The position numbers and the translations under genes were made by a program. A stretch of 64,000 bases of DNA from Limonium bicolor (taxonomy: Eukaryota > Streptophyta > Magnoliopsida > Caryophyllales > Plumbaginaceae): positions 142,984,294 through 143,048,293 of the forward strand of contig CM041779.1 of NCBI GenBank assembly GCA_023374045.1, read 5' to 3'. The notes beneath the pieces are model-generated. The model saw nothing but the letters and a program-made list of their open reading frames with translations, was not told where the DNA came from and did no database searches. Each line of letters opens with the position of its first letter. Position 1 is the first letter of the stretch. Below are positions 1 through 10,649 of the stretch, piece after piece.

Positions 1-1623
1 AGCATATATATTCGGCCTCACTTAGGTTTAATTATTTTTCCACATAATGTCATAATTTGACCATTATGTTAATTAAATCCCTTAAATGACTAGCTTAATT
101 TATCTTAGCCATTTTTTTTACATTTTTAGGTCAGTATGACCTATATTTGTATATTCACTCTCGGCCATATATATATATATATATACTTAAAGATTACAAA
201 AATCATAAGTTTAAGGTGTTTATACCTTGATTTATCCTTGTATAGGCTCGGTCACTTGTAGGAAAAATCACCACATGATTTAGACATGTTTAATACACAA
301 AAACAAGATATGGTTACACTCCAAGCTTGAGCTTAACCATAAGGAATAATTGATGTAAGATTTAAGGCAAAAATTACCTTAAAAATGCAAGGGAAGTTCT
401 AGGTATTTTCGACCTGAACCAAACACACCCACAAGGTGTTAGATCCACCATATTATCATAGGAAATAGCTAGATCTCGAAATATTACCTTGTTATTAGGT
501 TTTACCTTGGAAAAATGCCTTAAAAGAAGTATTTCTCTTGGATCTCGGTCACCCTTGCTCCAAATGGCTAACCAACAGATTCCACATGAAAATGAGAAGA
601 AGATGAGGCTATGACCAAAGTTTCACAGCCAAACTCGAAGGGAATAAAAAGTTATGAGCTTAAAGCACATTTTTACCTTAAAATGTAGATTTGAACAACC
701 TTGGTCCCTCTACTGGTCTCAACCGAGTTTAGCCCTTGTTCTAACCTTAGAACACTGAGAATAAGTCATAGGAATAGATTAGCCACGAAATTTAGGTGTT
801 GGTGGTGAAGAGATGAAGAAAAAGAGCTAAAAATGACATTAAAACACTTACATTAGGAGCTTAGAAGTTAAGCTTGCCTTCCATGCTCAAGAAAACACTT
901 GGAGAGCTTGAGAGGAAGGTAGGACTCGGCTGGGATGGTGAATATCGGACAAGGAAGGAAGGAGGAAGGAGGGAATGATTGGTAATAATGTAAAAAGTAA
1001 GTTAATTTTGAAAAAGTCATGTATTAGGTAGCATTATTTGTCAATCAATGACTTATGCTCCCTCCTCTCTTATTGCAGCCGGCCTCCATGGTCCAAATGA
1101 GTCAATTAATTGACCATTGACCATGCTTGGTCAATGTTGACTCATGCGGGCCCCACTTTAGGGTTTTATTAATATTTTAATATTAAATTTGTAAAAATTC
1201 GTAAATTTCTGGAATTAAATTCCTAATATGATATAATATGATAAAATATCATATTTAAGGATAATTATAATTTTTAAGCCCATTAAAAATCAATTTAAAA
1301 GGCAATCTCACAAAAACGTGCTTTAAGGAGTTTTAGCGCACATTTTTGTGTCACAGGATGTTCCTGAGCTTAGTTCTCCTTGAGAATGGTTTTATTGTGT
1401 TCCTTGCTTCATTATAATACTTAGGAATCCACTTTGGATCCTACTTGGGGTCATACAACCTTCATGGTGTCTTAAAGCACATTTTTGGCTTTACCGACCT
1501 TAAGGCGTGTTTTGCCTTGTTGAGATCTTTTAGATTGTTCCCCAATAATATTTAGATGTTTAATAATCATCTTAGATCATTAATAGATCATTTAATTATA
1601 TTTTAAAGATTAGGGGTATTTCA
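1..1623 (-). mobile_element. Start portion of a long LTR, cut by window edge
   Basis: The right edge reads GGGGTATTTCA and ends at 1623, which is the terminal form of the other long LTRs in this window (30,991 and 41,373). Read on the minus strand, an LTR would begin here with TGAAATACCCC. Upstream words match the family-A LTR at 30,000-30,991: a block about 'ttgacc...ttgaccat' near 1100, and a 'gtgctttaagga' block near 1318 (compare 30,530). No polypurine tract of the CTACCCCCC type follows 1623. This is therefore probably a solo LTR, or an LTR whose neighbour is not its own internal region, inserted into the CACTA remnant to the right. No coding sequence is visible. The left end lies outside the window. 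Confidence 0.6.
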
Positions 1624-1870
1624 GGTTCACTTGGTCAAACTCACAGGGCAGGTAAGCGAACTGAACAATATATACTCTGAAATTCTTTTCTTTTACAATA
1701 TAGTCTAGTTGTATAACATTATAGATTTAATTAATATATTAGAAAAACGTTGGACCCAAATCTGATAAAAGGAAAGGAAAAAGTACTGCTCAACCAGTTC
1801 CCGCCCCTTATGTTCCTTCAAAGGCATCGATATTCAATGTCAAGATTAGAGATAATTTAGTGCCATAAAA

Positions 1871-3097
1871 CATACTCACTTGTCTCCTAATCTAGCAATC
1901 CTGCACACGGCATTACTGATGACGCCTCCTGATCATGATGCAATTACATTAACTGTCGATCAGATGATATTTCATTATGAGGAAGGTTCTGTGATAGACA
2001 TTTATATGAACGATTTTGTGGATGTATTCAACCGGGATTGGCTGAATGTATCAATCATCAAGTCTACCATGTTGTGAGTGATTATTGCCTTGTACATATT
2101 TGAATTGAATTTTAAATTAGTGTTGATGAAATGTTAAATCACTAACGATATTGTCTTTATGGTGAAGACACGTACAATATAAGGCGGTCAAAGATCATGG
2201 CAACAACGATTTCAGTTACTTATGTCTTGCTATATGCTCCCAGGCGTATATGTCAAGTGACCTCCAGCGTATTGTGCGATACTTAGCAACGGCGCTCTAC
2301 AACTGTGGGAACAAGTCTTACGTTATGCTACCGGTTCATCAAGGGTAACTTCATCATCCGTTGCTATTTATATGATGATCATTTAATTGTATTCAATTAA
2401 TGGTATTCTAATACGTGAAAATCCGACACTAGTCTTTACTGGTTTTGTCAATGAAGAACCCTATGATTTTTCAGTTTGACTCACTTGGTAGGAATGCCAA
2501 GAGACCAATGATAGTGGATGTGCTTGTAAAGTGAGTTGTTTATCTTGTAGAATAATGTTTATTACTTAATATTTTTGACTGGAAACTTGTAACTTAATGT
2601 GTCTATTAACCTATATGTTTGGTTTAATTTAGAGCATTTAAAGCTTCATTGATGACATTGGGAAGACCAGCGAAGAATAACAACATCCCATAGAACATTG
2701 TCAAGGTATATAATTGTGTTAATTGGTGTAGTGTAGGAATACTTGTAAATACTTGAAAGAATGATGTTGAACATGTATTTATATATGTACAGTGTCCAGT
2801 GCAGCCTAGAGGTTCTGAATGTGGATACTATGTCATGAGATTTATGCATGACATAGTAGGCGCGACGACATTTTTACCAGAGAAATCATTAGACAAGGTA
2901 AGATTTGTTTAAAGTTTTGGATATATACCTTCGTATGTTGTTATACTTGTAGTTTATAATTAATGTTGTTTTTTTTACTCCAGGCTTTTGAAACGGCAGT
3001 ATCGAATTATGAAGATTCACAGATTGTCGAGATTCTTGAGGATTGGGCAGAATACATCATCACAAATTTCGTTACTTGCATTTGTATTTCTAGCTGA
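1871..3097 (+). pseudogene. CACTA-associated Ulp1-type cysteine protease, broken
   Basis: This is a multi-exon remnant of the Ulp1-like (peptidase C48) ORF that plant CACTA (En/Spm) elements often carry next to the transposase. Likely exons are about 1871-2073 (YEEGSVIDIYMNDFVDVFN), about 2170-2343, about 2475-2531 (DSLGRNAKRP, probably carrying the catalytic Asp), 2633-2705, 2793-2897 (CPVQPRGSECGYYVMRFM, carrying the catalytic Cys region) and 2984-3097 (ends in TGA). The last three exons join in one frame at GT-AG borders. The 2633-2705 exon has an in-frame TAG at 2691-2693, in the place where relatives usually have Trp before the CP.QP motif. The start is also blocked: a stop at 1853 and no ATG. 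The N-terminal part and any transposase are missing. Family assignment is firm; exact early exon borders are not. Confidence 0.75.
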
Positions 3098-3356
3098 ATA
3101 TTTGTAACTCATCACATTAGTAGTTACTGTGTGAAGTTATCAGTATTGTAATATTACGGTATAACAAAGTAAACTTTCTTTTTACATATATGATTTAGTT
3201 AATTTGTTAAGTAAGTTGTTGGGCTGTGTCCCGGCCCCGTTTGATGGCCGTAGAATGTGGAATTGATTGCCCATTTGTGCTGGCAGTGTTATATATATGA
3301 TACACATGCAGGTCTGCTTGAAACATTGAGGTGTTTATATGGTATATAAAGAGCTA
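3098..3356. other. Gap between Ulp1 remnant and CACTA fold-back
   Basis: AT-rich spacer with no coding potential that I can see. It would be the 3' untranslated part of the CACTA element if the fold-back at 3357-3783 is that element's right end. Confidence 0.4.
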
Positions 3357-3783
3357 CCCTGGTGGAAAAAAAATCGGACCTATCCCGGCGGTTGTAAAAA
3401 GAACCGCCAAAATAGATACAAAAAAAGAGCCTATCTTGGCGGTTCTTAGCTTACAACCGTCGAGATAGACACAGGGTCGGTCCCTGGGGCAGTCAATACC
3501 AGAATGTATTATGGAACGGACTGACCCAGGGACCGACCCATGGTCTAAGGTCGATCCATCACAGAAAGCCTTCTGGTATTGACCGCCCAGGGACCGACCC
3601 TGTGTCTATCTCAGCGGTTGTAAGCTAAGAACCGCCGAGATAGATGTGGTTAGATTTTGGTTTTCGTAACCACCTATTTCGGCGGTTTGTTGTTACAACC
3701 GCCGAGTAGGTGATCAAACCTATTTCGGCGTACTCCATTTCGGCGACTCACAACCGCCGAAATAGGCCTTTTTTCTACTAGTG
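3357..3783. mobile_element. CACTA terminal / fold-back non-autonomous element (427 bp)
   Basis: The right end is a textbook CACTA terminus: read from the minus strand it begins CACTAGTAGAAAAAAGGCC. The left end reads CCCTGGTGGAAAAA, one base from the common CACTGGTGG form. Three-base flanks are cta and tta, a one-mismatch target duplication. Both halves are filled with CGGCGGTT-type subterminal repeats in both orientations. The centre is a near-perfect inverted repeat, arms about 3430-3515 and 3564-3640, containing GGTCGGTCCCTGGG. It can be read as a stand-alone CACTA MITE, or as the right-hand terminal region of the element that carried the Ulp1 remnant just upstream. There is no coding sequence. 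Confidence 0.75.
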
Positions 3784-4215
3784 TTATTTGCAACATCGTT
3801 TGCCTGGTTTAGAAAAAAAGTTTGTGAGATAGAACATACAACCAGTAAGTTTCTGAGATTATAAATGAAATAGCAAGTAAGTAGCAGACAGAAAGCGAGC
3901 GAGCTCTGGTGTCTTTTTGTAGTACTGTATATCTCCACCATAGATATCTTTCTCTCTTTGCCAAAGAAGAAAACCGAGATTCGTATAATAGACATTAAAC
4001 AATACAAGCAAACATACAAGCAACAGTGGTGTCTCTTTTCATCTCTAACTTCTTTGCAGTAGATAGATTACATGTAAGTGTACTTAATAGCCCATTCTAG
4101 TATTAAAACTAGATTACATGTAAGTGTACTTAATTGTTGTTGATTTGTGTTTTATATATCATTCCTTAATTAATTTTAGGATATTGATTAATTATCCTCA
4201 TGTCTACTGGAGAGA
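3784..4215. other. Unassigned spacer
   Basis: About 430 bp between the CACTA end and the potassium-channel exons. A short direct repeat 'ctagattacatgtaagtgtactta' type occurs near 4065-4085 and 4110-4135. I see no exon or recognisable element. Confidence 0.35.
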
Positions 4216-4678
4216 GAAAGCATTCAAGCGGTATCAAATTTTACACAAAGGAATCAGCTACCATATAAATTACAAGAACAGATGGTTGCACATATATGCT
4301 TGAAGTATAGGATGAATTCAGAAGAAATGCAACAGCAAGATATACTTGATTCTTTTCCAAAAGCCATATGTTCAAATATCTCTCATTATTTATTCTACTC
4401 ACTTGTGGATAAAGTGTACTTGTTTCGCGGTGTATCTAGTGATCTCTTCTTCCAGTTGGATGGTATATATCGGCAAATTATTTAAGCATAACTACATTAC
4501 TTGAAATCTAGCTATGGTAGTTAATTAATTTGTTGCTTTTTCAAAGGTGTCTGAGATGAAAGCTGAATTGTATTCTACCATTGAAGGCGTGATCTTACAG
4601 AATGAAACTCCAATAGATTTTTATGTCATTGTTACTGGAGCAATGGATATTATTCAGATTAGAAATGGAGTGGGACAG
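4216..4678 (+). pseudogene. Fragment of an AKT1-like Shaker K+ channel gene (two exons)
   Basis: Two exon-like blocks encode part of a plant inward-rectifying Shaker potassium channel of AKT1 type: the C-linker and the start of the cyclic-nucleotide-binding domain. Block 1 (4216-4458) includes RNQLPYKLQEQMVAHICLKYR and ILDSFPKAICSNISHYLFYS, then DKVYLFRGVSSD and ends LFFQL. Block 2 (4547-4678) starts VSEMKAELYS and includes VILQNETPIDFYVIVTGA. Both stay open and in register. The pore, voltage-sensor, ankyrin and KHA regions are absent on either side. No GT follows directly after the FFQL codons (GA instead; the nearest GT is four bases on), and block 2 is followed by GC. The piece is therefore read as a non-functional gene fragment, perhaps captured or left by transposon activity next to the CACTA end at 3783. 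Confidence 0.75.
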
Positions 4679-5094
4679 GCAAGTTCATCTACCCAATTGA
4701 TCACTTGCATCATGCTATCTAGCCTTACAATCTGAAAGTTATATAACAAAATTTGTATGTATAATCTCAAAAATAGTACTTCATCCTTCGTGTTCTCTCT
4801 GTGTCTCCATTTCACTTACTCTTCCACCCGATGAAAGAAGAGAACTAAGCAGTATGCACGTTTCAAATCTACAAATCCTGTTAGCACTTAGCAGTATCGT
4901 ATGACTGTTGTATCGAACTGGTGCAGTGGAAGTCATTGATCAAGTGTAGCAACATCATGACAGAAAAAACAATAGAACAACAAAAACCATGAACCAGCCA
5001 CAAATCCTAACGACAGATCACTGCAGAGCGAAACAAATTGAACACCCGGAACATCGTGTCTCTTATCTGACATTACTTACATAACATCGAACTA
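4679..5094. other. Unassigned spacer
   Basis: No further exon of the channel gene and no transposon terminus that I can recognise in this stretch. Confidence 0.35.
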
Positions 5095-5875
5095 AAGCTG
5101 ATCAAACGGACAGTGGGCCGGGTTCGGGCCAGGCCAACACCGAACGGGCATAAATATTTGTCCAAGCCCGGTTTTATTTTTCGGGCCAGGCCGGGCTAGA
5201 CCCAGATTTATTTTAATCATTGCCATTACCCGGCCCGCCCGGCCCGGTTTTATAATTTTTTTAATATTATTATTAATTTTTTAAAAAATATATAGATTAT
5301 GTATAATATTAATATATATTAATTATAATATGTATATATGTTGTATGTAATATTAATAGATATTATATATATTTAAATAAATAGTAAAAGGTATTATATA
5401 ATGTTATATGAAATATATACCCCTTTTGTTATCAATACTTGATTTTCTAGCTATAGGCACAAGAATTAAAGATGAAAAAGTTAGACTATTTTGCCCTTAA
5501 TTTTTGCATTGGGAATTGAAATAATTTGAAAAGAAGAGTTGTGAAATTAAAGATGAGGGATAGAATTGAAAAGTAGATGACAAAAAAGACTATAATACGT
5601 TATATTTTGAAAATAGTGAAAGGACCCAAATAATCATATATTGAGAACAAGATGGAGTATAATATTATATTTATAAAACTATATAAGATAATAAACCAGG
5701 CCGCGCCGGGTTTAGTTGCGGGCCTAAAATTTTGCCAAGCCCGGCCCGATTTTTCATTCGGGCCTGATTTGTTCTCTAAGCCCACTCGAAATTTTTTTCG
5801 AACGGGATTTTTGGGCTTTATTTTTGGACCGAGCTGGATTGGACAGCCAGGTGGGGTCAATGTTGATCAGCTCTA
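5095..5875. mobile_element. GGGCC-rich inverted-repeat element (hAT-like, non-autonomous)
   Basis: The two ends are inverted copies. The left starts near 'agctgatcaaacgg' followed by repeated GGGCCGGG/GCCCGG words (5095-5265). The right (about 5690-5875) carries the complements and closes with 'ttgatcagct'. The middle (5266-5690) is AT-rich. Repeats of GGGCCGGGC form are common in subterminal parts of plant hAT-type non-autonomous elements, so that class is the best guess. I could not define an 8-bp target duplication. No coding sequence is convincing: the overlapping open frames on both strands are by-products of the GC-rich repeats. Confidence 0.4.
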
Positions 5876-6235
5876 CATCGAACGTAGTTACACAGACCAT
5901 AATACAAATAGATTCAAAATTGAGAGTGAACCTGCGTCTGCGTGGACTACCGAATTGGAAGCAGTACCGGACAGGTGCACTACGGAGTGTGCACCGATAC
6001 TGAGGCGCACGATGCCGCGTGACTGAGTTGTGTCTATGGAGTCTGAAGTTTTTGTCGAAGGAAGGAGAACAAGTGAACAAAGCGGATGCGAGGGAAAACT
6101 GACGGACTGGGTTGCGCCACTACGGGAGGAAGGAAAGTAGTTAGATTTTTAGGGTTTTGTTTGTTTAATCTTTTCACTAACTAAAAGTCTAAAAATTATT
6201 AAGTAAATGTAAAATTAGGAATTTTCTTTTTAATT
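5876..6235. other. Unassigned spacer
   Basis: Mixed-composition sequence with no recognised gene. An overlapping open frame on the minus strand is short and has no family likeness. Confidence 0.3.
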
Positions 6236-6415
6236 TTTTTTGGATAATTCGGTTAACCGAATTTTTCAAAGTCAAAACCGAATTATAATTCGGATATCTG
6301 AATAACCGAAATTTTAAATTCAGCTTCAAAATTCGGTTAAAGATCCAAGAAGAAAAAATCGGTTAATTCGGATTTCGGATAAATCCGAATTATCCAAACA
6401 GAATGCTCACCCCTA
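6236..6415. mobile_element. CCGAAT-rich inverted-repeat element, left end truncated
   Basis: Many copies of AATTCGG/CCGAATT in both orientations. The right edge reads 'gaatgctcacccctaa', the complement of TTAGGGGTGAGCATTC, a terminus type seen on plant hAT-like non-autonomous elements. The left side starts directly with 'ggataattcggttaaccg' and lacks the matching outer 20 bases, so that end is probably lost. Confidence 0.45.
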
Positions 6416-6429
6416 ACAATAATGATCCA

Positions 6430-7085
6430 TTATTAGTTTTGAAGTTTGTTATCTAATTCACCACTTGTTAGTTAATAAATCACAATATTAATTTTAATGA
6501 ATCATAAAATTAAAGTTAATGAATCATATCTTCATTTTAGTGTATCATTGGAAACATATAAAAATAAAAAATTAAACAATAATGAAACACAAAACAATAT
6601 TTGGTGTGTGTGAAAAATACATGATACGCCATAGAAGGTTTAAAATACACCATACAACAATAATAATACACTACAAAACAATAATTATTTTTTATCGGTT
6701 CTGAAGTTTGTTATCTAATTCACCACTTATTAATTAATGAAATCATAATATCAATTTTAATGAATCATAATATCAAAGTTAATGAATCATATCATCATTT
6801 TAGTATATCAATGTAAACATACATAAAAAATTAAACAATAATATAATACAAAACAATATTTGGTATGTATGAAAAATACATGATTCACCATATAAGGTTT
6901 AAAATACACCATACAACAATAATAATACACTACAAAATAATAATGATTTTTTATCGGGTCCGGAATTTATAACCTAATTCACCACTTATTAGTTAATGAA
7001 TGATAATATCAATTTTAATGAATCATAATATCAAAATTAATGAATCATATTATCATTTTAGTGTATCATCACACACATGTAAAAA
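6430..7085. repeat. AT-rich tandem repeat, about 261-bp unit, 2.5 copies
   Basis: The landmark 'atctaattcaccactt' (or close form) recurs at 6451, 6713 and 6972, giving unit lengths of 262 and 259. Each unit also repeats 'aatgaatcataatatcaa', 'aaaacaatatttggt' and 'aaaatacaccatacaacaa'. The third copy stops after about 110 bp, near 7085. Units differ by scattered substitutions. There is no coding potential. Confidence 0.85.
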
Positions 7086-7344
7086 TAGATTTTTTTTCAA
7101 AGTTGTCAAAACGATCGATGTCTGGTCTTATTTTAAAAATTTAAATTTATGTGAAATGTAATATATTTCTTTTCATTTTAGATTTATATATTAAAAGTTA
7201 TAACTATTTAAAATTAATATAATAAAAAATCAACTCAATCAATAAATGACTGAAAGTGCACTTCTAACTCAGTGTGGCGGCTTTGTACAATCGAATTTAC
7301 ACCTGCGATGTATACTTACACAGCAAAAATTATATTCTCTCATA

Positions 7345-7664
7345 CCCCTCCGTCGTGAATTGACCGTCCTGTTTACTATTTGGATATGTCGTTTGACTTC
7401 AATTTTTAACATATAAGATAAATTAATTTTGAAAATTTAAGTTTTTGACTGTCCTGTTTACTATTTAGATATGTCGTTTGACTTCTTTTTTACATATAAG
7501 ATAAATTAATTTTGAAAATTTAAGTTTTGCATATGATTCCTTATATGATAAACTATATGTTATAAAATTTAGTTTTATAAAATTATTTTATCTTATATAC
7601 TTAATATTGAAGTGAAAAAACGTGCCATAAAACAAACAGGACGGTCAATTCAGGACGGAGGGAG
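7345..7664. mobile_element. Stowaway-like MITE (320 bp) with TA target duplication
   Basis: The ends are inverted. The left begins CCCCTCCGTCGTGAATTGAC and the right ends in the complement of CTCCCTCCGTCCTGAATTGAC, both flanked by TA (7343-7344 and 7665-7666). The inverted match runs about 30-35 bases and continues through GACCGTCCTGTTT. The CTCCCTCCGT terminus and TA duplication define the Stowaway (Tc1/mariner) group. An internal block of about 85 bp is present twice in tandem: the 'gtcctgtttactattt.gatatgtcg' word occurs near 7365 and 7449. There is no coding capacity. Confidence 0.85.
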
Positions 7665-7680
7665 TAAAATATATAGAAGT

Positions 7681-7792
7681 ATGTAGCCTACATCCGACTG
7701 CGGTGGGTATGGACTTTGGCGCTTAGCGAGGTAGGTAGCCTACGTCTTATGGCGGTAGGTATGGACTTTTGCGCCTTAGCTTTATACTTTAA
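7681..7792. repeat. 52-bp direct repeat, two copies
   Basis: The words 'gtagcctac', 'gcggt.ggtatggactttt' and 'gcgc.ttag' recur with a 52-base offset (first copy from 7683, second from 7735). No function is evident. Confidence 0.6.
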
Positions 7793-8019
7793 GAGTTTCA
7801 TCAACATTTTACACGTTAACAATACTTGAATCCTTAATACATCACTAACCGAAAAGTTAAAAAATTCCCAAAGAAAGTTAAAGAAGTCATCATTTGAAAG
7901 CACATAAGAAAGTTTGATTAGATAACCATTTTTAATTTATCAAGTGTGAAAATTGTAATACTAATCTACTAAAACAAACAGTCAGGTTTTTTATAGGGGT
8001 TTTTTTATACGGGTGTTTA

Positions 8020-8465
8020 TTGAAAACCGGAATCATCACATCGAAATCGGAAAGTTAATTGAAATAGTTGGTCGGTTCGGTGGTTCAGGTAATTGATTTT
8101 AAGGAATCTAGTTAATCAGAAAAACCGTTTAAGCTTTTTAATTTTTATTTTTTGAGTATAAGTATAAAACTATACAGTTAATTATTCGATTTACCATAAA
8201 ATACAATTATAGAGTTAATAAGTTATACTAAAACCAATACATCTTACCAAAATCGACGGTTAACTGGTTTAATACGGCTCCAAAACAGGTAAAATTGCGC
8301 GTTGTTTAATAATTATAAGAAAAAAACACATAAATCTACATCATTTCGGTTAACCGTTAAACCAGTAAAACCGCAACAAAACCGATAGTTAACCGATTCC
8401 GGTTAACCGCTTATAAAGGAACCGGTTATGGTTATCAAATTTGATAAACCGAAAAGCCGGTTAAT
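8020..8465. mobile_element. CCGGTTAA-rich inverted-repeat element (probable non-autonomous DNA transposon)
   Basis: Repeated AACCGG, GGTTAACCG and AAACCGTT words in both orientations across about 450 bp, of the same type as the CCGAAT element at 6236-6415. Clean termini and a target duplication were not found, so the limits are approximate. Confidence 0.35.
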
Positions 8466-9550
8466 GCACGTAGTCCATGTGGTTTAAATTTTTTTTGCCC
8501 TTTTCAATATATTGAAATATATGAGACCTTAAACAATTAAATATGACCTTATCTCTAATATCTCTCTAGAAGTGGTATAGAATATCAAATCCGGATGAAA
8601 ATCCAAATGAAAATTATGATAACGAGGACATACGATGGGCACAATGGGTAGATATATTTTTGACAGTTAAAAAATATTGTTGAATATGCCTTGAACTTGT
8701 TATGTTGTCACTTCGTGTGACCAGTCAAATGGTGGTTTCGATAAAACGCCCTGGTGGGGGCTTGGGGCAGGCACGCCCAAGATTTTCGGTGAATGATATT
8801 TTGTAAACCATCTCAGTTTATGTTTCACACTTATTTATAGACTTAGAATAGAACAAATTTTAAAAAATAAGTCAAAACGTCAGAAAACGGGACGTCCAAT
8901 GCCCCGTGGAAAACTAGGTGTCAAACGCGCATGTATAGAAGTCGGAGTAAAAAACCGCATGTCGGACGCAGACATTGAAGCACCGACACACGACGCGGGT
9001 GTTGGTGAATGGACGGGCGCACGACACGGGTAGGGAGGTGACAATGGGGGACACAGGCAGAGTGGTGTGGGCGCGTGACTCACTCTGTGAAGAGCGAGCG
9101 GGCGACACATGCTGAACTGGCCGGTTTTGTCCAGCCTGGTTTGCTCAATTTTGCCTGCTTTTACCCGTTTTTGTCTGGCTTTACCCATTTTTCTACTGGC
9201 TTTGCTCAGATTTGACCATTTTTTCCTAGTTTTACCCGTTGACAGGATTTGCCCGACTTGTTTTTTGCCCGATTTCAGATATTATTCATAGTTTATCTTA
9301 ACTTTTAGGTCTATATTGTAATTTTAATACATTCTTGAACGATGGATATAATAGTTCCCTACCGACTACGTAAATTGAAAATCCGCCTGCATGTGTTTAC
9401 TCTCATTTATCATTAATTTGTCCCGGAGATAATTTGTATGGTCACCTAAAAAATAAATGATACATCTACCGCCACTATAAAGTAATTAATTGAGAAAATA
9501 TAAATATCTATTTCATCAACATATATGCATATTAGTCAATTAATGGGATT
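8466..9550. other. Unassigned spacer with low-complexity tract
   Basis: No gene recognised. Bases 9110-9290 contain imprecise repeats of TTTTACCC and TTTGCTC words. GC-rich sequence at 8880-9110 leaves open frames on both strands with no family likeness. Confidence 0.3.
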
Positions 9551-9719
9551 TCTTGGCATCAGAGGGAAGATATAGAAGTGCTTTCTTCTCTCCTCCCTTT
9601 TTCTTTTCTTGTTATCTTCTTTCACTTAGTTGTAGCTCGTAATTTTTCTCCAGTAATCAAAATCTTTGTGCATGTCACTAACCTTCCTCCGATTTCCCCG
9701 ACCGAGATCCATCTTCCTC

Positions 9720-10110
9720 ATCAATACCGTGTTGGTGGCTTAGGAGCTTTTGCATGTCGGCTTAGGGTTTCAGATTGTGTGTTCCAGATTTTGTGTTCCA
9801 GCTCCTCTTGTTTCAAGATTTATCCTTCGAGGTGACACCGTGTTGGAGGCCCCATAGCTATTGCATGTAGATTTTAATAAAGGTGGATGCTGTTATATGG
9901 AAAATACAGCGATCGGCTTCCAAATCCGTGCTCATGCTCTCCCCGTTTGAGATCTATACTCATCATAGATACCGATTTGGAGGCTTTGAAGTTGTTGCAT
10001 GTCGGTTTTGGGCTTCCAAACCCGTCCTCTAGCTCTTTCTGTTTGAGTTATTTCCTTCACAGCAACACCGAATTCGAGCTTTTGGAACTTTTGCATGTCG
10101 ATCTTGTCTT
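9720..10110. repeat. Degenerate tandem repeat, four units of about 95-140 bp
   Basis: A two-part landmark recurs: 'accg.gttggaggc' at about 9725, 9835, 9978 and 10,065, followed each time by 'ttgcatgt' at about 9750, 9862, 9996 and 10,091. Spacing is irregular and the units are diverged. An open frame across it is a consequence of the repeats and matches no family I know. Confidence 0.55.
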
Positions 10111-10157
10111 ATGTTCTTATGTTATTTTTTATTCTAGCAATAAATCTAAATAATGTT

Positions 10158-10225
10158 GTTGTCGGATCTAGCAATAGATCTAGGAATACTGTTTTTGGAT
10201 TTAGCAATAGATCTAAGAATATTGT
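10158..10225. repeat. 34-bp tandem duplication
   Basis: The unit 'ggatctagcaatagatct' plus 16 further bases occurs twice in tandem with a few changes. Confidence 0.6.
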
Positions 10226-10644
10226 GGGTTTATGAGATCTACCATACTTTATCTTGGCTCTAGAAGGTGTTTGTCTTGAAGAGCAAGGACAACTCTTGTC
10301 TTCTCTACTCAGTTTGAACTACATCATTAGAATTAAATGTTATTCAAGTTCAAATTATTGAGTTCATTAATATCGTCCTTGTACCTGACTTTGTTTTGAG
10401 CTGTTTCCCTCCATTTTAGGCCCTGTTCGACACTTAGCTGTACAAATGCGTACAACAACCAATGAGCTTTATTACCACATGTTAATTTAGTAGTGTTTGA
10501 AATCATAAAAGCTCTCATCTTGGAATATCACCTAGACAAAAAATAGATTAATCATAAATATCCATTAAATTCGTTTGTTTTTGATTAATCATCGGTTGAA
10601 TGCACATTAATGGATAGTAGATTGATCTTGTAAAAAAAACATAT
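10226..10644. other. Spacer upstream of the DUF707 gene
   Basis: Contains 'ggccctgttcg' at about 10,423, a word typical of some plant DNA-transposon termini, but no matching inverted end was found. It is otherwise AT-rich and may include the promoter of the downstream gene. I cannot point to a convincing TATA box. Confidence 0.25.
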
Positions 10645-10649
10645 ATGCA

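Noticed and set aside
5652..6080. Overlapping open frames on both strands
   Set aside because: By-products of the GGGCC inverted-repeat element; no homology recognised.
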